Shown: in pieces, positions 17,128-25,120 of the stretch
Layout: the number at the start of each line of letters is the position of its first letter
How positions within the stretch are numbered: the stretch's first letter is position 1
Assembly (NCBI RefSeq): GCF_900110465.1
Contig: NZ_FODV01000024.1
Span: 1 to 60,301 of the forward strand
Direction of reading: 5' to 3'
From: Halogranum amylolyticum
GTDB taxonomy: Archaea > Halobacteriota > Halobacteria > Halobacteriales > Haloferacaceae
Length of the DNA: 60,301 nt
Translations under genes and position numbers: made by a program
The notes under the pieces: model-generated
Database searches by the model: none
The model's input: the letters and a program-made list of their open reading frames with translations, nothing else
Told to the model about the DNA's origin: nothing

Positions 17128-17967
17128 CTAGGTCTCGACTAGAAACCGAACCTCAATCTCGTCTGAATCCGTGATTGAGATTCCCTTGTCGGTCTCAGTC
17201 ACTGTAGCTTGACTGCCCGCGAGTCGGTCTCGAAGCGCATCGAGTGCTTGTGTCTCTGGAAGAATCACCTCAAACCAGGATAGTCCTCGACCGCTGGCTG
17301 GCCCCGTTCGATGGTGCCACATATTCGCCCCGATATGATGATGATATCCCCCGGCGGACACAAATGACGCGGCGGGTACGGTCGTTTGCACCTCGAACCC
17401 GAGGGTCTCCACGTAAACGTCCCTGAACGCGTCCAGCGAAGAGACCTCAAGATGGATGTGCCCGATATCCGTTCCGGGAGGTGCCTGGGTGTTCCCTGTG
17501 GCCGCGGCTTCGATAGTCTCGAGATCGAGCGGCTCCGTGCTGATCCGAACACGGCCGTCGTCGCTGCGGGGCCACTCGTCGCGTGGGAAGTCGCGGTAGA
17601 TCTCGATTCCATTCCCTTCCGGGTCCGTGAGGTACAGAGCCTCGCTCACCCAGTGGTCTGAGGCGCCACCGAGCTGCCAGTGGTCCCGTATCCGGGCCAA
17701 AGCATCACCGAGCGCCGCCCGCGAGGGAACTCTGAAGGCGGTGTGGTAGAGCCCGGCGCTCGATCGGTGTCGTGTGGGCGCGTCTGTATCGCCCTCCAAG
17801 ACGAGCAGCGGAGTGTCCACAACACCGAGCACCGAACGGGTATTGGATTCCCCGAGCACACTGAGGCCAACGACGGTCCGGTAGAACTCGGTTATCTCCT
17901 CAAGGTCCGAGACTCGAATCGCTGTCCGTCCGATACGTGCCCCCTGCGGGAGTACGTCTGTATTCAT
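17128..17967 (-). CDS. two-domain VOC-family dioxygenase-like protein
   Basis: This is a vicinal-oxygen-chelate protein of the catechol 2,3-dioxygenase/CatE type. Two repeats are seen. The first has GRTAIRVSDLEEI, LYHTAFRVPS and the metal-ligand-like LTDPEGNGIEIYRD. The second has GHIHLEVSSLDAF and GGYHHHIGANMWH. Such enzymes open aromatic rings or act on related adducts through a mononuclear metal. The ATG at 17967 (MNTDVLPQG) is preferred over 17976 because the family usually starts near the first strand. It is the last gene of a minus-strand trio with DoxX and SDR genes, divergent from an HxlR regulator, the common arrangement for quinone or electrophile detoxification. Confidence 0.85.
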   Translation of the reverse strand: MNTDVLPQGARIGRTAIRVSDLEEITEFYRTVVGLSVLGESNTRSVLGVVDTPLLVLEGDTDAPTRHRSSAGLYHTAFRVPSRAALGDALARIRDHWQLGGASDHWVSEALYLTDPEGNGIEIYRDFPRDEWPRSDDGRVRISTEPLDLETIEAAATGNTQAPPGTDIGHIHLEVSSLDAFRDVYVETLGFEVQTTVPAASFVSAGGYHHHIGANMWHHRTGPASGRGLSWFEVILPETQALDALRDRLAGSQATVTETDKGISITDSDEIEVRFLVET

Positions 17968-17996
17968 TGATGCCATTAAAATGGACCGAGTGCTGC

Positions 17997-18488
17997 TTAT
18001 CCGTCTGTGCCCCTCGACTGGGACGAGTCAGGGGAAGAGTCCTCTCGGTCGAACAACGCATGTTCGATTGAGAGCGCTCCAGGGCCACTCAGGACAAGCG
18101 CTACTGCGATCAAGGTTAGCGTGAGCGTTAGTTCGATGCCGTCACCTGAGGCTGGATATCCGTTGGGAAGGTGGTACAGGATTGTTGCGACGAGCATATC
18201 GATGGCGATCACCGCGCTTGCGAGTCGAACAGCCAAACCGACCAGCAGCAAGATGCCGCCCACAAGTTCGATGAGACCGACTCCCCACGCGGCAATCGTG
18301 GGAAGCGGAACGCCGAGGCTCGCTAGAAAGCCTGCGAAGCCCGAGATACCCATCGGTTTCGGCCCGATTGCGAAGACTTTGCCGACGCCTGCGATAAGCA
18401 TTGGAATCCCAAGCGCGAGTCGAGCAAGGACCAGGCTCCACTGCGTAGTCGTCTCGGATAGTCGTTGAGGTGACACAGTCTGCACCAT
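17997..18488 (-). CDS. DoxX-family membrane protein
   Basis: A 163-residue integral membrane protein with four predicted helices: LVLARLALGIPMLIAGVGKV, AAWGVGLIELVGGILLLVGL, the segment following RLASAVIAIDML, and LTLTLIAVALVLSGPGAL. The N-terminal LxxxRLxLGxxxLxxGxxK pattern is characteristic of DoxX/DoxD, associated with quinone-linked or redox-stress membrane functions. It overlaps the stop of the SDR gene by one base (18488). Confidence 0.85.
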   Translation of the reverse strand: MVQTVSPQRLSETTTQWSLVLARLALGIPMLIAGVGKVFAIGPKPMGISGFAGFLASLGVPLPTIAAWGVGLIELVGGILLLVGLAVRLASAVIAIDMLVATILYHLPNGYPASGDGIELTLTLTLIAVALVLSGPGALSIEHALFDREDSSPDSSQSRGTDG

Positions 18489-19189
18489 TATTCCTCTAGC
18501 TCCGGCTGACCACCAGTCATCTGGACGATCTGCCCCGTCACACCCTCGTTCGAAAGCAGGTGGATTACTTCATCGACGATCGCTTCCGGAGCCGTCCACG
18601 CCGAGAAGTCGGCATCGGGCATCGCCTCACGGTTCCCCGGCACATCGATGAGGAACGGGGCGACTGCATTGACCCGGGTATCGAGTTCGACATCGAGCGA
18701 CTCGGTCAGTGTGCGAACCGCACCTTTCCCAATGTTGTAGGCGAGGGTTCCCGCTACCGGATCGAGTGCGCGGTCGGAACTGAACAGGACAACGCCGCTC
18801 TGGGAGGTGAGGTGGTCCGCGAAGGCCTTGACTGTCAGGAACGCCGTCGTCGCGTGACGATCCAGTGCAGCCCGGAAGGCATCACCGTCGGTATCATCGA
18901 TGCCGCCCATCGAGAACCCGCCAGCGAGCCCGACGATGTGATCAACCGAACCATGTTCGTCGGAAACAGTCTCAGCGAAGGCTTCGACCGCCGCCTGATC
19001 GGTCAGATCGACCTGGTAGTACGAGATCTCCTCAGCGTGCTCAGCGCGGGTCTCTACCTCATCTCTCGCCGTTTCGGTGACGTAGGTGCCGATGACGTTG
19101 GCGCCGCTGTCGACGAGCGAATCCGTCACATACGGGCCCATGTTGCCGGTCGAACCGGTCACAAGTACCGTCGAGTGTTGTAGTTCCAT
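18488..19189 (-). CDS. short-chain dehydrogenase/reductase
   Basis: A 233-residue NAD(P)-dependent oxidoreductase. The cofactor loop is VTGSTGNMGPYV near residue 11. The catalytic Ser is in VVLFSSDRALD and the YxxxK pair in LAYNIGKGAVR. The substrate is unknown. It is the first gene of the SDR-DoxX-VOC operon. Its start lies 28-34 bases from a TATA box shared with the divergent regulator gene. Confidence 0.88.
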   Translation of the reverse strand: MELQHSTVLVTGSTGNMGPYVTDSLVDSGANVIGTYVTETARDEVETRAEHAEEISYYQVDLTDQAAVEAFAETVSDEHGSVDHIVGLAGGFSMGGIDDTDGDAFRAALDRHATTAFLTVKAFADHLTSQSGVVLFSSDRALDPVAGTLAYNIGKGAVRTLTESLDVELDTRVNAVAPFLIDVPGNREAMPDADFSAWTAPEAIVDEVIHLLSNEGVTGQIVQMTGGQPELEE

Positions 19190-19200
19190 TACATTACCTA

Positions 19201-19214
19201 GTTTGTTTCCAAAC
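19201..19214. promoter_or_regulatory. inverted repeat, possible HxlR operator
   Basis: GTTTG-TTTC-CAAAC lies between the shared TATA box and the SDR start codon, over the expected transcription start. A HxlR-type dimer could bind it. The arms are only five bases, so chance is possible. Confidence 0.4.
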
Positions 19215-19216
19215 CC

Positions 19217-19223
19217 ATATATA
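19217..19223. promoter_or_regulatory. single TATA box shared by two divergent genes
   Basis: ATATATA is the only TATA-like sequence in the 62-base gap. It is 28-34 bases from the SDR ATG on one side and 29-35 from the HxlR ATG on the other, so it suits leaderless transcription in both directions. Confidence 0.55.
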
Positions 19224-19251
19224 GTTCAGGCAACAATAGTGTGACCAAGTA

Positions 19252-19608
19252 ATGGCGACCCAACCACCATCGGCTGAAACCGACGACGACACCGAGGTCA
19301 AACAGCGAAATGCGGACGTCTGCAACGTCGTCGGAGCTATTGAGGAGATGGGGGCGAAGTGGAAACTTATCGTCCTCAACGACCTGCGCGACGGTGAAAA
19401 ACGGTTCAACGAACTCAAGCGCTCAACGGGCGCGAGTTCCTATACGCTCTCGCGTGTGCTCGATGATTTGGAGGAGCAAAGATTCATCGAGAATCGGAAG
19501 GAGTTCGAATCGCCAGTGGCAAGCTACTACACCCTGACCGAGAAAGGCGGTACGCTCTGTCCTGTGTTCGATGCAATAGATGAGTGGGGCGAAGACTGGC
19601 TCGAATAG
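19252..19608 (+). CDS. HxlR-family transcriptional regulator
   Basis: A 118-residue winged-helix regulator. The family cysteine is in NADVCNVVGAIEEMG, followed by the HxlR pattern KWKLIVLNDLRDGEKRFNEL and the recognition helix SSYTLSRVLDDLEEQ. HxlR proteins often sense electrophiles or redox state through this N-terminal cysteine. It is divergent from the SDR-DoxX-VOC operon with a shared promoter and is most likely its regulator and autoregulated. Confidence 0.88.
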   Translation: MATQPPSAETDDDTEVKQRNADVCNVVGAIEEMGAKWKLIVLNDLRDGEKRFNELKRSTGASSYTLSRVLDDLEEQRFIENRKEFESPVASYYTLTEKGGTLCPVFDAIDEWGEDWLE

Positions 19609-20223
19609 ATTCGTGATTGCTGTTAGAGGACCGATGCGCTGAATAGACTTCCCGAACCGATCCCCCCGAACGGTCGCCAAATAAAGATTGACCAGTGACT
19701 AACTTGCGCCCTGAGTTCAGCACGGTCGCGACAAGCTATTTGATCTCTGTCACAAAACATCAATTTCCATCTCGCTACTGTTGCAGTTGCAGTTGTTGCT
19801 TTTGCGCGCGCGACGTAGGAGTATCCACAACCGATGCCGGGAGAACAACTACCCTGACAGCATAACCGCCAGTCGATATTGAGAGCCTCACTAAGATGAA
19901 GGTAGTATATTCATGGGACAGACCTATAATGGGATGCGAAGAAGCTGAGTTGCCGGGTAAAACGCCCTGGGTCAGAGGGCGTTGTGGGAGCCGGAATGCC
20001 TTGTGCGCTCCTACCTCTCCCCGGTTCTGTTCGTGGAGAGATGGGATGCAACTGGACCGTTTCTCGTTCAAGCAAAAATAGATACTGGCCGAAGAGGGGA
20101 GAAACTGTTTAAGAGACTGTCATCCCCAGATCTGTCGTCAAAGGTATCACTAGAGTGACCGGAGACAGACCAAGAGCAGAGCTAATCCCAACAGTGACCA
20201 CACCCGACAACGAATCAGTAGTA
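19609..20223. other. 615-base intergenic stretch with clustered hairpins
   Basis: No convincing gene is seen. There is a repeated GTTGCA tract near 19780, and TATA-like AGTATATTC near 19906 and CCTATAAT at 19923. Three successive hairpins lie between 19961 and 20040. A 61-codon frame (19896-20081) covers them but has a non-acidic, cysteine- and arginine-rich composition unlike haloarchaeal proteins. Confidence 0.5.
19961..20040. ncRNA. candidate structured RNA or mobile-element remnant
   Basis: Three stems follow each other: AACGCCCT/AGGGCGTT (19961-19983, eight pairs, seven-base loop), GGAGC/GCTCC (19987-20011) and CTCTCC/GGAGAG (20015-20040). GAGCCGG and CCGGTTC inside the last two could also pair. 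TATA-like bases lie 30-55 upstream. It could be an untranslated RNA or the structured end of a lost transposon. The strand is not certain. Confidence 0.3.
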
Positions 20224-20445
20224 ATGCGAAACCCATCGACTCCCCTCACGCCGTCCCAACAGGCGGCACTCAAACAGATCACGCAGGGTATCGATGACGA
20301 GAGCGAGTCAGTCAAACAGGAGACAGCAGTTGGGTACATCGTCGATGGTGGCTTTGAGCAGCCAGAGGCGCAGAGTTTACTTGAGCAGCTGTTGTTGAAA
20401 GGGTATCTCTACGAGTCCAAACACGGGCTCAAAATCACGAAGTGA
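20224..20445 (+). CDS. small winged-helix-like protein
   Basis: The frame is open from a GTG at 20155, but the ATG at 20224 (MRNPSTPLTPSQQ) gives the compact 73-residue domain. The C-terminal half (EAQSLLEQLLLKGYLYESKHGLKI) looks like the wing of a winged-helix domain, similar in pattern to the MCM C-terminal domain. The function is unknown; it could bind DNA or another protein. It lies upstream of the shared inverted repeat at 20518. Confidence 0.55.
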   Translation: MRNPSTPLTPSQQAALKQITQGIDDESESVKQETAVGYIVDGGFEQPEAQSLLEQLLLKGYLYESKHGLKITK

Positions 20446-20517
20446 ATCGAGACGAAGTACGGTATCAGGCCTGTCGTCTGAAGAGCAGTCTCTCTGCAAC
20501 AGCAAGCATCCGCCGGC

Positions 20518-20563
20518 GTATTAACCAACACAAGCCACCTCAACACGATCTGTTGGTTAATAC
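20518..20563. promoter_or_regulatory. long inverted repeat, second copy
   Basis: GTATTAACCAACA (20518-20530) and TGTTGGTTAATAC (20551-20563) form a perfect 13-base inverted repeat with a 20-base spacer. The arms match those at 13469-13514, and the spacer sequences do not, so the arms are the conserved part. It lies 178 bases ahead of the next start codon (20741) and 73 bases after the previous gene. Confidence 0.5.
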
Positions 20564-20740
20564 ACTGCCGTTCATCGATAGCAACACACCACCGTTTCCG
20601 GAGCTCCAGCAGAGGAGCGGTGCATCAGTCGTCGCCAGAGCAGCGAAATTTGGAGTGGTATCGGGTCGACGAATCCGTCCAGACCCACCCTCCAGAAATC
20701 GAGGCCGAGATGTTTTATCGCCAGACAGCAAGTATCGGAT

Positions 20741-21718
20741 ATGCCATTCAGCGCGAGTTGGCACACGCTGCTCGAGGAATGCGACGCGCTTCCCGATGGG
20801 GCAACACTCGTGACGCCGCTCACGGACAAGCGATTCCACATTACCGACAGCCAAGCACATCGCATCATTATCGAGTTCGTCGAGTCCGGTGACTCACAGC
20901 CGCTGCAGCGTGAGCAATTCGCCACACTCACCGAGCGAATCACCGAAGTCGGTGGCACGTTTGATCTGAGCCGACTTCCACCGGACGCCGAGCCCTATGC
21001 GACAGTTCTCAGTTTGCATCCACGCTACGAGTGCAACGAGCGGGCGGAGACGATTACCGAAACCGATGACCCGACGAGTTCACAGTTGGTCGAGAGTCGG
21101 CCTGCTGCAACCGAAAACCAGGATCGCGTTGAGCCGGATCTCGATGTCTACGCCGATATGCTGCTTCTCATCGATGCCCTCGAACGGCACGACTCAACAA
21201 CACTTGAAGAGTGCGAGACGCCGGAGCTCATCAACCTCTACACGCTCTGTTCGGATGTCCAGCGCAACGCGGGTGACCTTCGCCAAACCGTCCGTGAACT
21301 CCTGCTTAGCCGGCTCCATCACGACCAACCCGTCCACGGTCAGTACGGATCCGTCCAGCGGACGACACGGCGTAATCGCACCCTTAAGGACGACGAGGAG
21401 GTACTGCGTGTGCTCAAAGAGGCAGGTGTTCCCCGAGAGCAAGTGCTGGGAGTTGACCGCGCGAAAGTCGACGACGCACTCGACGTGACCGGTCTATCAG
21501 AGGCAGCAGTCTTCGATATCGAAGAGAGTGCATACGTCCGCAAAGCCGACGTCGACGAAGAACACAAACAAACCCGGCTGCAAGGACTCAAAGACAGACT
21601 TGCAGGTAGCGACGAACCCGAAGCCGAGCAGTTACGCCACGAGGTAGAGGAACTCGAACAACGTATCGAAGAGCTGACCGAGTTCACACCCGGGACCGAG
21701 GTCGGTACTCGCTCCTAA
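20741..21718 (+). CDS. unrecognised acidic protein with C-terminal coiled coil
   Basis: A 325-residue protein that I cannot name. The N-terminal region begins WHTLLEECDALPDGATLVTP and has beta/alpha character. Residues 130-190 form a helical block (YADMLLLIDALERHD). The last 60 residues are a charged coiled coil (EQLRHEVEELEQRIEEL). TTTTATC at 20712-20718 is a suitable TATA box for a leaderless start at 20741. The shared inverted repeat lies further upstream. Confidence 0.65.
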   Translation: MPFSASWHTLLEECDALPDGATLVTPLTDKRFHITDSQAHRIIIEFVESGDSQPLQREQFATLTERITEVGGTFDLSRLPPDAEPYATVLSLHPRYECNERAETITETDDPTSSQLVESRPAATENQDRVEPDLDVYADMLLLIDALERHDSTTLEECETPELINLYTLCSDVQRNAGDLRQTVRELLLSRLHHDQPVHGQYGSVQRTTRRNRTLKDDEEVLRVLKEAGVPREQVLGVDRAKVDDALDVTGLSEAAVFDIEESAYVRKADVDEEHKQTRLQGLKDRLAGSDEPEAEQLRHEVEELEQRIEELTEFTPGTEVGTRS

Positions 21719-21825
21719 CGAAGTAGTTCCGTCAGTGAAGGCGTCAAACAACTCTGTTTCTATAGGGAGAAACGTAGTTACAGTGTCAGGGAACGTATTT
21801 TCGATGTGGTCTCTAAGAACGCCAT

Positions 21826-22125
21826 ATGTGCGATTCCAATACAAGTAGTGGTGATGTGAAAGTCACAGATGAAGATGTTCTGGAGGTGTTCAATGCGATT
21901 GAGCCACCAGCGGCGACGACGAGCAACATCGCGAACATCCTTGGGTGCTCGACGGATATCGCACGTCGCCGTCTAGAAGCGCTCTCTGATCGTGGTCTCG
22001 TGAAACGGAAGAAAGGCGGATCGGTGATTCTGTGGTGGCGACCGCGAGAGGATGTGAAGCCACCGACGCCCGTTGATGGGCCGGAGACGAACGCACTTGA
22101 GGAGACAGAAGCCTCGCTGAACTAA
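21826..22125 (+). CDS. winged-helix protein, antitoxin-like partner of a PIN gene
   Basis: A 99-residue protein with a winged-helix DNA-binding domain: VTDEDVLEVFNAIEPPAATT, then the recognition helix SNIANILGCSTDIARRRLEAL, then a wing ending GSVILWWRPRED. In haloarchaea such proteins often precede a PIN-domain gene and act like the antitoxin or repressor of the pair. Here the PIN gene follows two bases later but is broken. The upstream 107 bases show no strong TATA box. Confidence 0.7.
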   Translation: MCDSNTSSGDVKVTDEDVLEVFNAIEPPAATTSNIANILGCSTDIARRRLEALSDRGLVKRKKGGSVILWWRPREDVKPPTPVDGPETNALEETEASLN

Positions 22126-22127
22126 CT

Positions 22128-22334
22128 GTGGCGACGGTGCTCCTCGATTCTGGGTTCTGGAATTATCTACGCGGTTCGGAACCGCAACGACTCATTTCAC
22201 AAACCGGGCCATCGGATCATGCAGGCAGCGAATCGCGGTGACCTCCCGAAGCTACGGATTCTCTCACACAATCTGACCGGAAACACTCATCCTGAAGCTG
22301 TCTCTCTTACTCTCTATCGGAGGACACTCCCTAT
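22128..22334 (+). pseudogene. remnant of a PIN-domain (VapC-like) gene
   Basis: A GTG at 22128, two bases after the winged-helix gene, opens with VATVLLDSGFW, matching the first strand and Asp of PIN nucleases. The frame then shifts near 22190. The next segment in another frame reads RNRNDSFHKPGHRIMQAAN and RGDLPKLRI, the usual PIN continuation. Similarity fades after that, and an IS1595 element is inserted at 22343. The nuclease is therefore non-functional. Confidence 0.55.
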
Positions 22335-22342
22335 TAGACCCA
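22335..22342 (+). repeat. target-site duplication, left copy of the IS1595 element
   Basis: TAGACCCA here is repeated exactly at 23345-23352 beyond the other end of the element, an eight-base duplication as expected for IS1595. A ninth base (A) also matches. Confidence 0.75.
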
Positions 22343-23344
22343 ACGCTCATGTGTAGCACATTGTTGATTTCAGAGAGTCGCTTTGACAGCGTGTTTGAGT
22401 GCTTCTCGCCCAGATTTTTCGAAGAGTTCGCTGCGTAGCTGAAAGGCGCGAAGATACTGTGTCAACTTGTCCTTCGAGACGCCTCGATGCGGCGAGAGCC
22501 AGCGTCGCGCCAGCGACGCGTGGCTCTCGCAGGTGTTGACGTGAACGTCTCCATCCACGTATTCTCCGTCACCGTGGACGACGTACTCGCGGTCGAACTC
22601 CTCGTCGTCCTCCAGTGGGTCGTATGCCCGAAATCCGTCGGTGTAGACGGTTAACGACTCCTCCTCGTGATCCGCGAGGAGGAGTCGCACCCTCGATTCG
22701 TCGGCGGATTTCGCTGGGACGACGTATCGCTGTCCCGTTCCACGATCAACGATGGTGAAGACGGGTGGTTTGTCTCCCTCATACGAGCCACGTCCGCGCG
22801 TGGACAGGCCACGCGAGCGCGACGGTTGGTCGCGCTCGCGGCCTTTCAACCCTGCAGAGACGTACAGCTCGTCGATTTCGATTGGTCCAACAAGGTCGAG
22901 TTGAGGCGCGTCGAGCGCTCTGGTGAAGCGCTCGACGCGCCGGTGCATCGTCTTGTAGGTCACACCGATCTCTCGGTGAAGTTGGCGGAGACTCGTATTG
23001 AACCGCAGAAACGCGTAGATCGAGAACAACCACTTGCGGAGCGCAACCTTCGAGTGGGCGAAAATTGTGCCCGTCTTATCGTTGAACGTGCGGTCGCAAT
23101 TCTTACAGAGATAGCGTTGAAACGCCCCATAGCTGCCGTTTCTGACCGTCAGGTCAGAACGGCAGCGAGGGCAGGAAACGCCGTCACGCCAGCGAACCTG
23201 TTGGAGCAGGTCCGCTGCGAGCGATTCCGAGCTAAACACATCCAGCGGAATCATTCGTGTCGGACACCGCTAGCGCGGTGTCCTTGCCCTCTTCGATTTC
23301 AGAGCCACAGCTGAACGCTATCAACAATCTCCTACAGAAGAGCG
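22343..23344 (-). mobile_element. IS1595-family insertion sequence, intact
   Basis: The left end is ACGCTCATGTGTAGCACATT and continues GTTGAT. The right end, read inward, is ACGCTCTTCTGTAGGAGATT continuing GTTGAT, so 22 of 26 bases match. An exact eight-base duplication flanks the roughly 1002-base element. It has a single intact transposase. A short derivative with the same ends lies at 42.1 kb. Confidence 0.85.
22370..23254 (-). CDS. IS1595-family transposase
   Basis: The protein has 294 residues. An N-terminal zinc ribbon (CPRCRSDLTV and YLCKNCDRTF) is followed by the helix-turn-helix region (LRQLHREIGVTYKTMHRRV). The catalytic part is the ISXO2-type DDE domain: GPIEIDELYV (Asp), then LTVYTDGFRAYDPL (Asp), then the VNTCESHASLARRWL region with the acidic residue and the conserved NxxES/H pattern. 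The length is normal and the frame intact, so the element can be active and can supply transposase to the related short element at 42.1 kb. Confidence 0.9.
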   Translation of the reverse strand: MIPLDVFSSESLAADLLQQVRWRDGVSCPRCRSDLTVRNGSYGAFQRYLCKNCDRTFNDKTGTIFAHSKVALRKWLFSIYAFLRFNTSLRQLHREIGVTYKTMHRRVERFTRALDAPQLDLVGPIEIDELYVSAGLKGRERDQPSRSRGLSTRGRGSYEGDKPPVFTIVDRGTGQRYVVPAKSADESRVRLLLADHEEESLTVYTDGFRAYDPLEDDEEFDREYVVHGDGEYVDGDVHVNTCESHASLARRWLSPHRGVSKDKLTQYLRAFQLRSELFEKSGREALKHAVKATL

Positions 23345-23390
23345 TAGACCCAAAACTTGTGTCACAACGCCTGGAAAGTCGACTATAACT

Positions 23391-24242
23391 ATGCGGGTGA
23401 TGTCGTGGAACGTGAACAAGCCCTCCAACAGGAAAGGAAGGATCGACGAACAGATAGCGTTCATCGAGTCAAAGGACGTGGATATACTCCTTCTGCAAGA
23501 AGTCCGCCACGGGAGAGATATGAAATGGGCGGAACACTGGCGAAAACAGTTGGCAAAAATTGGGCTGGGAACAATTGAGGATAGCTTGGACTGGGCCGCA
23601 GAGCTCGCTTCGTCATCGGTCCCACCTCACGATGATATCGGCCATGACAATGGACACATCACGGCTGCCAGCCAGTCCTGGGACCTACAGTTGAACGACC
23701 AACTGATTCGAGAGCGATTGAAATCAAGCGACCGGAGCGTTTTTTCCACCAACTTTCCTGAGAAGATACTCGTCTCGGAGCTTGAAACACCCCGCAGAAC
23801 AATTGAACTCTGGAATGTTCGGGCAGTCCCCGGGAATTCATGGGGTGAAGAGAAGATCAAAATATTCGAGACGGTATACAACAGGCTCACCGACACTGAC
23901 AATCGAACCCGGATCCTTGTGGGCGATTTCAATACCCCCGATGAGGAACTCGCTGATGGTCAGGCAGTTCCGTTCGGATACAACAAGGACCGTGAGGTAC
24001 GGCAGCGCTACGTCAACGCTGAGCTAAACATACTGAAAGGGCTCGGTCATCTCGGGATGGTGGACGTGTTTCGGGCCCAACACGGATATGGCGGACTTGA
24101 GATCGAAGACACAAGTTGGAGGAGCAAGCGGTTCGACCATATTTTCGCCACGAAGTCACTTGATGTGAGCCAATGCTACTACGACGTCGATGGAAAGGAA
24201 CACAGTGATCACGCCCCTATTATCGCTGATTTCGAGCTATGA
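23391..24242 (+). CDS. endonuclease/exonuclease/phosphatase-family protein
   Basis: A 283-residue metal-dependent phosphoesterase of the exonuclease III/DNase I fold. Conserved motifs are MSWNVNKPS (Asn), DILLLQEVRHG (Glu), ILVGDFNTP (Asp) and HSDHAPI (catalytic His). The substrate may be DNA, RNA or a phospholipid; nothing here decides it. The start codon lies 38 bases from the end of the IS1595 duplication and no TATA box is visible in between except CTATAA just before the ATG, which is too close. The insertion may therefore have displaced its promoter. Confidence 0.85.
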   Translation: MRVMSWNVNKPSNRKGRIDEQIAFIESKDVDILLLQEVRHGRDMKWAEHWRKQLAKIGLGTIEDSLDWAAELASSSVPPHDDIGHDNGHITAASQSWDLQLNDQLIRERLKSSDRSVFSTNFPEKILVSELETPRRTIELWNVRAVPGNSWGEEKIKIFETVYNRLTDTDNRTRILVGDFNTPDEELADGQAVPFGYNKDREVRQRYVNAELNILKGLGHLGMVDVFRAQHGYGGLEIEDTSWRSKRFDHIFATKSLDVSQCYYDVDGKEHSDHAPIIADFEL

Positions 24243-24417
24243 TCCAATGACAGTTAGTGCGCCGAACTGAATCCGGTATGTCGCGCTACTGAATTTGTGC
24301 GCTCAGTCTAGCACAACCACAGAAGCTCACTCTGGTTCTATCAGAAGTCGCGTGCAATACAGAGGCCATATCCAGCGAATTACCGAGACTTATTTGTATT
24401 GAATAGATACCAATCAC

Positions 24418-25023
24418 ATGGGGATCGATTTTCCGAGGTGGGTGGGCAAATTCAAGGAGCAGTGGGAAAACAAGCCAATTGAGTTCTTGGACAAGTCCGG
24501 ACGTTGGAGAGAAGACCCAGATCCACTGTTTAGTTCCATATCTGCAGCAATTCAATCGCGTGGTGAAATCTCGGCTGATGAGTTACTAAAGATCAGTCAG
24601 TGGAAATTGCAGGGGAAGAGGAACGATTCCAAAATAAAGCAAAACGAGACATCTGAGGTAGAACGTCGGAGTCGGATTGCTCTACAAGCATCAAATGATA
24701 CGGAAGCAATTGAGAGTTTGACTCAGCTCTCGGGAGTCGGTGTTCCAGTAGCCTCAACCGTTCTTACAGTTGCTAAGCCGACTGAGTTCGCTATCATTGA
24801 TTACCGCGCTTTCCGAGGGCTTGCGGCTGCGAAACCCGAAATAGTATCCCCCGAAGAGTATGCTACATACGCCGAATTTCTAGAGCATTTCCGAACGTAT
24901 CTCAGGAAGGCGAAGACATATGAGTACTACATGACTCACCTTCGGGAGATTGCTGAGGAGCAGGCTCTCTCTGTGAGGGAAATCGATATGGCACTATGGG
25001 CATTCGACAAATCGAAGACATAA
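24418..25023 (+). CDS. helix-hairpin-helix protein, DNA-glycosylase-like
   Basis: The protein has 201 residues. Near residue 105, LTQLSGVGVPVASTVLTVA forms a helix-hairpin-helix (LxGVGxxxA), followed by FAIIDYRAFRGL, where the Asp occupies the place of the HhH-GPD catalytic Asp. The remainder is helical. A role in DNA base repair or DNA binding is plausible but unproven. TTATTTGTATT at 24390-24400 is a suitable TATA box for a leaderless start. The base composition is more AT-rich than the window average. Confidence 0.6.
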   Translation: MGIDFPRWVGKFKEQWENKPIEFLDKSGRWREDPDPLFSSISAAIQSRGEISADELLKISQWKLQGKRNDSKIKQNETSEVERRSRIALQASNDTEAIESLTQLSGVGVPVASTVLTVAKPTEFAIIDYRAFRGLAAAKPEIVSPEEYATYAEFLEHFRTYLRKAKTYEYYMTHLREIAEEQALSVREIDMALWAFDKSKT

Positions 25024-25120
25024 CTGAGAGTGCTACAGATCCGCGTCTTCTGTTCAACTTCGAGGAGCCATGTGGTAACCCTCACCCTGCCGATCTGGGC
25101 TCTTTGAATTGCGCGAGGAA

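Noticed and set aside
19896..20081. 61-codon frame in the hairpin region as a real protein
   Set aside because: The composition is rich in Arg, Cys and Trp and not acidic, and the hairpins explain the sequence better.
13469..20563. Shared inverted repeats as the ends of a transposon
   Set aside because: Each site is itself a complete inverted pair, no transposase is bounded by them and no target duplication was visible.
21632..21844. Minus-strand frame with a coding-like start (MYWNRTYGVLRDHIENTF)
   Set aside because: It overlaps the ends of two better-supported plus-strand genes and has no promoter or family; it could be a fragment but is not supported.
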